The position numbers were made by a program, and so were the translations under genes. This document shows, piece after piece, positions 6,431 to 11,002 of a stretch of 11,002 bases of DNA. The first letter of the stretch is position 1. Every line of letters starts with the position of its first letter. The notes beneath the pieces are model-generated. The model had not been told where the DNA came from, did no database searches, and worked only from the letters and a program-made list of their open reading frames with translations. This DNA comes from Euryarchaeota archaeon UBA124 (GTDB lineage Archaea; Thermoplasmatota; Poseidoniia; Poseidoniales; Poseidoniaceae). Location: NCBI GenBank assembly GCA_002502215.1, contig DAPT01000094.1:26892-37893 (forward strand), given 5' to 3'.

Positions 6431-6955
6431 ATGGAGCGATTCGCAGTAAAACGAGGTATTGAAAAAACAATTGGTGGAAACGCGGGCTTAGCAAAGTTGG
6501 CAGCACAACATTTTGAGAACGTTCAAGCAAACGCTGAGGGCGAATTCCAAGCATCCTTTGGCCTACTGTCAAATATTGCGGGTTGTTTCACAGATCAAGG
6601 TCAACTGCAAGTTGATGTTGTTCAATTAAAGGGGGCCGACCTTGAGTCGTTCCTTTCCGCTGATGGTGGCCGAGAGCAGGCGATGGAGAGTCGTCGTCGA
6701 TGGTCTTCATTCCTTGATGAGGCGACCGGCTACACTGCAAAGCAGCGTGGTGATAAAGCAAAAGAGAATGCAAAGAAATTCTCGAAAGCAAAGTCAGCCA
6801 TCAAGATGATTCGTAAGTCCATTGAAATGAGCACAACCGTCACCCAGGAGACGGTTGACAAGGCCGAGTCGATGATCACTGAAATAGAAGCAATGATCGA
6901 ACGTGGCGAGGCTCCATCCGAGGGTAAAGTCAAGAAACTTAGTGAACTCGTCTGA
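6431..6955 (+). CDS. Unrecognised 174-aa protein with charged helical C-terminal half, upstream of TyrRS
   Basis: The protein begins MERFAVKRGIEKTI. About residues 1-75 look like a small alpha/beta domain (alternating segments such as FQASFGLLSNIAGCF and QLQVDVVQL). Then a segment containing FLDEATGYTAKQRGDKAKENAKKF (93-116) leads into a Lys/Glu-rich, probably coiled-coil helical tail (about 105-174). There is no signal peptide or membrane helix, so it should be cytoplasmic. The start pattern and the ATGYTAKQR segment remind me of a small uncharacterised Thermoplasmata family (possibly DUF5611), but I cannot verify this. Its stop is 9 nt before the TyrRS start, so the two are very probably co-transcribed, hinting at a translation or RNA-linked role. 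ATG 6431 has no ribosome site but carries the TGGGCCAAC motif just upstream. Confidence 0.75.
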   Translation: MERFAVKRGIEKTIGGNAGLAKLAAQHFENVQANAEGEFQASFGLLSNIAGCFTDQGQLQVDVVQLKGADLESFLSADGGREQAMESRRRWSSFLDEATGYTAKQRGDKAKENAKKFSKAKSAIKMIRKSIEMSTTVTQETVDKAESMITEIEAMIERGEAPSEGKVKKLSELV

Positions 6956-6959
6956 GGTG
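6954..6959 (+). promoter_or_regulatory. Ribosome binding site of tyrS overlapping the upstream stop codon
   Basis: GAGGTG overlaps the TGA stop (6953-6955) of the preceding gene and lies 5 nt before TTG 6965. It decides the unusual TTG start and suggests translational coupling of the two genes. Confidence 0.65.
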
Positions 6960-6964
6960 TTAAT

Positions 6965-8107
6965 TTGGATTTGAATACCTTGCTCAAGCCATTTGAGGAG
7001 CGGTATCAACGAATTAAGGAACTTACCGATGATGATCGAAAGCGCTTGCATCTTATGCTTGGTGATGTCGAAGAAAGTGTAGGAATCGAACATCTTGTTG
7101 ATAGCCTTGCTGAAAAGACTTCCATGGCAGGCGATGGCGTACTGCGTTGCTACGTGGGGTTCGAACCCAGTGGCAAAGCACACATAGGGTGGAAGGTTCT
7201 CTCGCTCCAACTCAAGCGGATGCTCAAAGCGGATGCAAACGTCCTCATCTTCCTTGCAGATTGGCATGCGTGGGTGAATGATAAGTTCGGAGGCAACATG
7301 GAAGACATCCAGCAAACCGCTGTTTACATGCAAGAAACATTCAGGGCATTGCTTGACTATCCAGAGGAGGGGGATGGTCCTGGACAACTTCGATTTTATT
7401 GGGCAAGTCAACTTATGGATTCGGGCGATTATTGGGCACGAGTTCTACGGTGTTCCAAAGGCGCGACGTTGCCAATGGTTCGCAAGACGTTCACCATCAT
7501 GGGTCGAGATGAGGCTTCTTCCGACCATGACCTTTCAAAATTCTACTACCCTGCCATGCAGGCAGCGGATATCTTTGAACTTGACATCGATGTTGCGATT
7601 GGCGGCATGGATCAACGAAAAGCCCACATGTTTATGCGAGACATGGCATCAAAATGGAATTGGAAGAAAGCAACATGTCTTCATACTCCAATTCTCTCAT
7701 CCCTCAAAGCGTCTGGGATTCGCATGGACTCGTTTGATCATAAGATGAGTAAATCCGATCCAAATGGAGCGCTTCTTCTTCACGATACGCTCGAACAAGT
7801 TCAGAAGAAAATGAAGAAAGCATATCTTGATCCTGAAGATGAACATTCACCCGTTTATGAGCTCGCTGAACATGTTGTCTTCCCCGAGTTTGGACACGTT
7901 CAGGTGACTCCAAACCCAAAATTCGGAGAACCAAGCACGTGGAATGATCTTGAATCCTTCAAATCAGCGGTCATGGATGGGACATTGCATCCCTTCGACG
8001 CAAAAATGGGTGTTGCAGCAGGGGTTGCTGCGGGCTTGTCTTCAATCGCTCAACATTTCGAAGCAAATCCTGAAGCGTATGAAAAAATGTTGGACATAAC
8101 ATCATGA
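6965..8107 (+). CDS. tyrS: Tyrosyl-tRNA synthetase, archaeal/eukaryal type
   Basis: Charges tRNA-Tyr with tyrosine in the cytoplasm. The class I signatures are clear: the HIGH-type motif within YVGFEPSGKAHIGW (63-76, with H73-I-G-W76) and KMSKS at 260-264. Residues aligning with the tyrosine pocket of Methanocaldococcus TyrRS are present: Y63, Y195, Q199 and D202 in YYPAMQAADIF, and Q217 in IGGMDQRKAHM. The protein has 380 aa against about 306-330 for many archaeal TyrRS; the extra length is mainly an N-terminal helical extension of about 55 residues. The start is TTG 6965, chosen because GAGGTG precedes it at good spacing and the reading begins MDLNTLLKPFEERY; no in-frame ATG comes before residue 31. 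The gene ends tail-to-tail with the small minus-strand gene, overlapping it by 6 nt. Confidence 0.95.
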   Translation: MDLNTLLKPFEERYQRIKELTDDDRKRLHLMLGDVEESVGIEHLVDSLAEKTSMAGDGVLRCYVGFEPSGKAHIGWKVLSLQLKRMLKADANVLIFLADWHAWVNDKFGGNMEDIQQTAVYMQETFRALLDYPEEGDGPGQLRFYWASQLMDSGDYWARVLRCSKGATLPMVRKTFTIMGRDEASSDHDLSKFYYPAMQAADIFELDIDVAIGGMDQRKAHMFMRDMASKWNWKKATCLHTPILSSLKASGIRMDSFDHKMSKSDPNGALLLHDTLEQVQKKMKKAYLDPEDEHSPVYELAEHVVFPEFGHVQVTPNPKFGEPSTWNDLESFKSAVMDGTLHPFDAKMGVAAGVAAGLSSIAQHFEANPEAYEKMLDITS

Positions 8108-8337
8108 AACCTCTTCGATGGTTTCTTCTGGATACTCATTGAATCGTAGGCTTAGGAGGTCATCTTGGTCAATATCAGCATAGTCTACAAGAAACGAGAA
8201 ATCGGATCTTCCATCCCGGTGAGCCCTTCCAATGCCTCAAAATCCTCAGAGTGCTTGCTTTGAAAGAGATCTCTCCAGTGATTTAATGTGTCTGCAAGTT
8301 CGCTTGGAGGGCCCGGGACGTGACGTTCTTCTGACAT
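8102..8337 (-). pseudogene. Small acidic protein gene interrupted by one frame change
   Basis: Two frames join into one plausible 78-79 residue acidic protein. The first runs from ATG 8337 (MSEERHVPGPPSELADTLNH...) through HSEDFEALEGLTGMEDPISRFL to TAG at 8187-8185. The second is open from 8236 and reads FLVDYADIDQDDLLSLRF...EETIEEVS to TGA at 8104-8102. Both halves are acidic with natural-looking amino-acid use, and the second ends exactly against the TyrRS stop, as a real gene in this packed region would. A -1 change somewhere in 8236-8188 joins them. It could be a sequencing or assembly error (one base missing), a true disabling mutation, or a programmed frameshift. I do not recognise the family. 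No clear ribosome site precedes 8337; an in-frame ATG at 8421 would add 28 unlikely residues reaching into the divergent promoter region. Confidence 0.6.
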
Positions 8338-8459
8338 GGAGTTTTCACTGAACAAAAACGGGATGTAAACGTTATGATTGAGAGGTGTATGATATCTGAA
8401 TCCATATCGGCCCAAAGCCAATCTTCATGAATCGATTCTCGTTGGGCGGAATGATAGAG
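8338..8459. promoter_or_regulatory. Divergent intergenic region upstream of the ETF operon
   Basis: About 122 nt lie between the small minus-strand gene and ETF-beta. A/T-rich stretches occur near 8365-8380 and 8389-8407 (GATAT and ATATC as short inverted arms around CTGAATCC). GGGCGGA at 8444-8450 may be a weak ribosome site for ATG 8460. I see no decisive TATA box or terminator. Confidence 0.4.
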
Positions 8460-9203
8460 ATGTCCACAATCGTCGTTTTGGTAAAACAAGTCCCAGATAC
8501 AAACGCCAAAATCACCGTTCAAGGTGACCGCGTGGATCTTTCCAGCGTAAAAATGGAGATGAGTCCGTATGATAGTTTTGCTATTGAAACGGCACTTCGA
8601 CACAAAGAAGCGACAGGTGGAACAGTCACAGCGCTTACTGTGGGAGGCTCAGGGACTGAAAAGATTCTCAAGGATGCCAAGGCTATGGGTGTTGATAACA
8701 TCGTCCGAGTCTGGGATGATTCATGGAGTGAACTTGACTCAAATGGATTGCAGTCTGTACTCAAGGAAGCAATTCAAGGCTTAGGTGCAAATGCGGTCTA
8801 TTGCGGTAAATCAGCCGCAGACACGGGGGCGGGCTCCACTGGACCTGGCCTTGCTGAACGTCTCGGTTGGTCAAATGCTTCCAATGTTATTGGTGTCGAC
8901 TTCGGTGATGCAGTCACCGTATCAATGCCTGTTGAAACTGGCGTTGCAAAAATAACTGTCCCGCTTCCAGCCGTCGTTTCTTGCGACAAAGGAGATTTCA
9001 AGCCTCGAAAAGCCAACGTAAAGGGAATTATGATGGCAAAGAAGGCAAAAGTTGAGTTGATGTCTGCTTCTGCACCTGCAGCAAGTGTTGTTGTTGCAAA
9101 CCACTCCATGCCTGCGGCCAAACCTGCTGGCAAGACCTTCGAGGGTGGCTCAAGTGCTTCCCAAGTTGTCCAACTGCTTCGTGACGAAGCCAATGTAATC
9201 TGA
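8460..9203 (+). CDS. etfB: Electron transfer flavoprotein beta subunit
   Basis: Small subunit of the ETF heterodimer, which accepts electrons from acyl-CoA dehydrogenases and passes them to a quinone oxidoreductase. 247 aa, normal for the family. It starts STIVVLVKQVPDTNAKI, with the family KQVPD motif at 9-13. The AMP-binding loop DTGAGSTGPGLAERLGW lies at 121-137. The ETF-beta signature region is CDKGDFKPRKANVKGIMMAK (175-194). The C-terminal LLRDEANVI matches the family tail. I chose ATG 8460 because the conserved sequence begins there; in-frame ATGs at 8451 and 8427 would add 3 or 11 residues not typical of the family. It precedes etfA by 10 nt, a clear two-gene operon. The acyl-CoA dehydrogenase at 3928-5103 is a likely electron donor. 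Confidence 0.95.
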   Translation: MSTIVVLVKQVPDTNAKITVQGDRVDLSSVKMEMSPYDSFAIETALRHKEATGGTVTALTVGGSGTEKILKDAKAMGVDNIVRVWDDSWSELDSNGLQSVLKEAIQGLGANAVYCGKSAADTGAGSTGPGLAERLGWSNASNVIGVDFGDAVTVSMPVETGVAKITVPLPAVVSCDKGDFKPRKANVKGIMMAKKAKVELMSASAPAASVVVANHSMPAAKPAGKTFEGGSSASQVVQLLRDEANVI

Positions 9204-9208
9204 GGTGA
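9202..9208 (+). promoter_or_regulatory. Ribosome binding site of etfA overlapping the etfB stop
   Basis: GAGGTGA begins within the TGA stop of etfB (9201-9203) and sits 5 nt before ATG 9214. This near-consensus site shows that translation starts at 9214, not at the in-frame GTG 9205 that is part of the site itself. It suggests coupled translation of the two subunits. Confidence 0.75.
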
Positions 9209-9213
9209 ACCAA

Positions 9214-10146
9214 ATGACCAACAAAATTGTAATTGCAGAACTAACCAAAGGAACAGTCAATGCTTCAACTGCAGAGCTCGTATCTGCTGCTCAAGCGATG
9301 GGTGGGGACATCACTGTCGTCGTGCCATGCACCGATGCATCGATGGCTGAATCTGTGTCCTCCTATGATGGTGTTTCCAAGGTCATCGCGGTAAAATCTG
9401 ATATTTTTTCAGGCAGCGACAGCAGTGGGTGGGCAAGTGCGCTCGATAGTGCAACACCTAGTGGGACAATTCTGTGTCTTGCTACTGCCCGCAGCAAGGA
9501 TGTAGCGTCTCGATTAGCAGCACGAAGAGGCCTGTCAATTGTGCAGGATGTTGTATCGATCGATGGCAACAACCTCACCTCTCCAATCTACTCAGGAAAA
9601 GCGAATCAAACCGTAACTGTCAACAGCGACGTGGTGGTCTCAGTCCGTGCAAACGTTTTCCCTTCTGTTGGTTCAAGTTCGTCGAATGATGTTTCCGTTG
9701 TGGACGCATCCGGTGACGTCAAAACAGCTGTGCAAGAGGTCATGCAGCGAGCAAGTGCTCGATTGGATGTCTCTGAAGCGAACATCATTATTTCAGGCGG
9801 ACGAGGTATGGGTTCTCCAGCGAATTTTACCCATCTAGAAGCAGTAGCTGACACAATCGGTGCTGCAGTTGGAGCATCTCGTGCAGCCGTTGATACATGG
9901 GACGAGATACCCCACTCAATGCAAGTCGGACAAACCGGTAAAACAGTCAATCCGAACCTCTACATTGCAGTAGGGATTTCAGGTGCCATCCAACATCTGG
10001 CAGGTATGCGTTCGTCCAAATACATCGTCGCCATCAACAAAGACGCTGATGCACCGATTTTCCAGCACGCTGATTATGGAATTGTGGCAACATGGGAAGA
10101 AGCATTGCCTGCTTTCCAAGATGCCCTTTCAAGTTTGCTTGCTTAA
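9214..10146 (+). CDS. etfA: Electron transfer flavoprotein alpha subunit
   Basis: Large subunit of ETF; its C-terminal half binds the redox FAD. 310 aa, normal length. The N-terminal alpha/beta domain begins TNKIVIAELTKGTVNAST. The C-terminal FAD domain is nearly canonical: SGGRGMGSPANF (194-205), GAAVGASRAAVD (216-227), QVGQTGK (237-243), YIAVGISGAIQHLAGM (250-265) and IVAINKDADAPIF (271-283). Nothing essential appears missing. It forms an operon with etfB and shares its terminal TTAA with the convergent metallo-hydrolase gene (4-nt overlap), leaving no room for a separate terminator. No ETF:quinone oxidoreductase is in the window. Confidence 0.95.
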   Translation: MTNKIVIAELTKGTVNASTAELVSAAQAMGGDITVVVPCTDASMAESVSSYDGVSKVIAVKSDIFSGSDSSGWASALDSATPSGTILCLATARSKDVASRLAARRGLSIVQDVVSIDGNNLTSPIYSGKANQTVTVNSDVVVSVRANVFPSVGSSSSNDVSVVDASGDVKTAVQEVMQRASARLDVSEANIIISGGRGMGSPANFTHLEAVADTIGAAVGASRAAVDTWDEIPHSMQVGQTGKTVNPNLYIAVGISGAIQHLAGMRSSKYIVAINKDADAPIFQHADYGIVATWEEALPAFQDALSSLLA

Positions 10147-10898
10147 GCGTACTTACCGAACGTGTAAACGCCTGATTCACCAGCGCCATCTCCGACAAAT
10201 GGATTTGTTGCTTTCTCGTGACCAATTGTTGTAAGTGGTCCGTGACCTGGATGCACGATTGTCGTAGGATCAAGTGGCCACAACTTCGTGCGAATACTCT
10301 CTGAAAGGACATTAAAGTCTCCTCCTGTGTTTTCCAAATCAGTTCGACCAACAGACCCTGCGAACAATGTATCACCGACAAAGAGGTGATCTGCAGCATC
10401 ATCGATAATCAATCGAAGACAGCAACCTCCGAGTGTGTGTCCCGGTGTATGAAGAATCTCAAAGTCGATGGAACCAAGAGAGAGAATCTGCTTATCAGCA
10501 ATGTTGTGGTCTGCAATTGCAGGTTCGGGCAAGGCGATACCGTAGCGTACAGCGGCAGTCTTGGCAAGGGTCTGCAAGAATGCATCATCTGGATGTAAGT
10601 ACCAGTCTACATCGAAGTATTGCTTCAAAGTTGGAATGTGTCCACTGTGGTCAAAATGAGCGTGCGTATTGAGCAATGCAACGACTTTTCTGTTGATTGA
10701 TTTGGTCTCCGCTTCGGTGTGTGTCGACCAATGCGGGCCGCTTCCCTGACAAGATTCTATCCAATCGATCAGACGTTGTGGTTCATCTCCTCCGTCAATG
10801 ATAACGGTGTCACCCGAATCAGAATCAGTTACAACAGAACATCGCATCTGCAATGGTCCAACCAAGAAGTTCTCAATCAATGGTGCACTGACGCCCAT
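10143..10898 (-). CDS. Metallo-beta-lactamase-fold hydrolase, glyoxalase II-like
   Basis: A 251-aa zinc hydrolase with the complete metal-site set: H79-A-H81-F-D83-H84 (NTHAHFDHSGH), H154 in HTPGHTLGG, bridging D176 in FVGDTLFAGSVGRTD, and H219 in VHPGHGPLTTIGHE. The N-terminal IENFLVGPLQMRCSVV (8-23) is the usual opening of the glyoxalase II/YcbL-like group, which hydrolyses thioesters or related substrates; the actual substrate cannot be told. About 20 residues between 49 and 70 (Ser/Thr/His-rich) look like an insertion. It should be cytoplasmic, as no signal peptide is seen. ATG 10898 fits the family start, but the best ribosome site (AGGAG, 10916-10920) lies 17 nt away, so the start is only moderately sure. 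It converges on etfA with a 4-nt overlap and follows another minus-strand gene by about 22 nt. Confidence 0.9.
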   Translation of the reverse strand: MGVSAPLIENFLVGPLQMRCSVVTDSDSGDTVIIDGGDEPQRLIDWIESCQGSGPHWSTHTEAETKSINRKVVALLNTHAHFDHSGHIPTLKQYFDVDWYLHPDDAFLQTLAKTAAVRYGIALPEPAIADHNIADKQILSLGSIDFEILHTPGHTLGGCCLRLIIDDAADHLFVGDTLFAGSVGRTDLENTGGDFNVLSESIRTKLWPLDPTTIVHPGHGPLTTIGHEKATNPFVGDGAGESGVYTFGKYA

Positions 10899-10920
10899 GG
10901 TTTGCCCAAAGACTTCTCCT

Positions 10921-11002
10921 TCATGAGTCTGAGGATTCGAGCGTAATCTGAAGTGAGTCGGTAGTCATGCCCCCATCAACATCAAAAACACGTAGTTCGA
11001 AT
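10921..11002 (-). CDS. 3' end of an unknown gene (partial, 5' end outside window)
   Basis: A minus-strand frame entering at the right edge reads FELRVFDVDGGMTTDSLQIT then LESSDS and stops at TGA 10923-10921, giving 26 visible residues. The amino-acid use looks coding, and its stop lies 22 nt before the metallo-hydrolase start, consistent with a minus-strand operon. Too little is present to name it. A short plus-strand frame (ATG 10967, reading MPPSTSKTRSSN to the edge) overlaps it and cannot be fully excluded. Confidence 0.4.
   Translation of the reverse strand, partial: FELRVFDVDGGMTTDSLQITLESSDS

Larger units (their letters stand above)
6339..6433. promoter_or_regulatory. Divergent control region with mirrored 12/13-nt ends at both start codons
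   Basis: The two divergent genes begin inside near-identical inverted sequences: CATGGTTGGCCCA at 6339-6351 and TGGGCCAACATG at 6422-6433 (reverse complement CATGTTGGCCCA), matching except for one extra G. Each gene thus reads TGGGCCAAC(C)ATG at its start. Neither has a Shine-Dalgarno site, so the shared motif may mark the translation or transcription start of leaderless mRNAs, or be a paired protein-binding site. Two hairpins lie between the arms. Confidence 0.5.

Noticed and set aside
6342..6572. Upstream extension of the beta-propeller protein by 77 residues
   Set aside because: It overlaps the divergent plus-strand gene, translates through the hairpin region, and would bury the signal peptide.
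6794..7411. Minus-strand open frame of 205 codons
   Set aside because: Antisense to TyrRS and the preceding gene; it shows no family features, while TyrRS motifs are unmistakable.
8429..8438. 10-bp palindrome GAATCGATTC before etfB
   Set aside because: About ten such palindromes are expected by chance in 11 kb, and it lies close to the start with no supporting context.
8798..9193. Minus-strand open frame of 131 codons
   Set aside because: Shadow of etfB on the opposite strand.
9205..9213. GTG start for etfA
   Set aside because: The GTG is part of the GAGGTGA ribosome site; ATG 9214 has correct spacing.
10967..11002. Plus-strand frame MPPSTSKTRSSN at the right edge
   Set aside because: Only 12 residues visible and no ribosome site; the minus-strand tail fits the local operon direction better, though this is not certain.

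Overview
The window looks like part of a compact, moderate-GC archaeal chromosome. My best guess is the marine Thermoplasmatota group (Marine Group II, Poseidoniales). The clues are an archaeal/eukaryal-type tyrosyl-tRNA synthetase, GGTGA-type ribosome sites overlapping stop codons, some genes without a leader ribosome site, a twin zinc-ribbon protein, and aerobic flavin-based acyl-CoA oxidation genes next to isoprenoid genes. The placement rests on gene character only; no rRNA or other phylogenetic marker is present. No tRNA, rRNA, CRISPR array, transposase or integrase was seen.

Layout, left to right. (1) A minus-strand gene that runs off the left edge (1-1377) encodes two Cys4 zinc ribbons, a Gln/Pro-rich linker and a basic Gly-Pro-Pro-Gly-Pro octapeptide tail. 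(2) Divergent from it are two plus-strand genes for different head-to-head prenyl synthases (squalene/phytoene synthase family; 1503-2522 and 2627-3922), separated by a 104-nt gap with a 14-bp perfect palindrome. (3) Converging on them are two minus-strand genes: an exported, C-terminally anchored beta-propeller protein (5175-6341), then a glutaryl-CoA dehydrogenase-like enzyme (3928-5103). (4) A 95-bp divergent control region (6339-6433) has hairpins and mirrored ends. (5) A plus-strand pair follows: an unrecognised small protein (6431-6955) and TyrRS (6965-8107). (6) A small minus-strand gene (8102-8337) appears broken by a single-base frame change. (7) The electron transfer flavoprotein pair ETF-beta/ETF-alpha (8460-10146) is on the plus strand. 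(8) At the right edge, on the minus strand, are a metallo-beta-lactamase-fold hydrolase (10143-10898) and the tail of an unknown gene.

Functionally, the acyl-CoA dehydrogenase would pass electrons to the ETF encoded about 3.4 kb away, a respiratory acyl-CoA (probably glutaryl-CoA) oxidation module. The two prenyl synthases commit C15 or C20 prenyl diphosphates to squalene- or phytoene-type lipids. Genes are packed tightly: three convergent pairs overlap or are separated by a few bases, and same-strand neighbours in the TyrRS and ETF pairs are about 10 nt apart. The main curiosities are the frame-broken small gene, the GPPGP repeat tail, the symmetric divergent region at 6339-6433, and the paired prenyl synthases with the palindrome between them. 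I saw no clear evidence of a wholly new multi-gene defence or mobile system.
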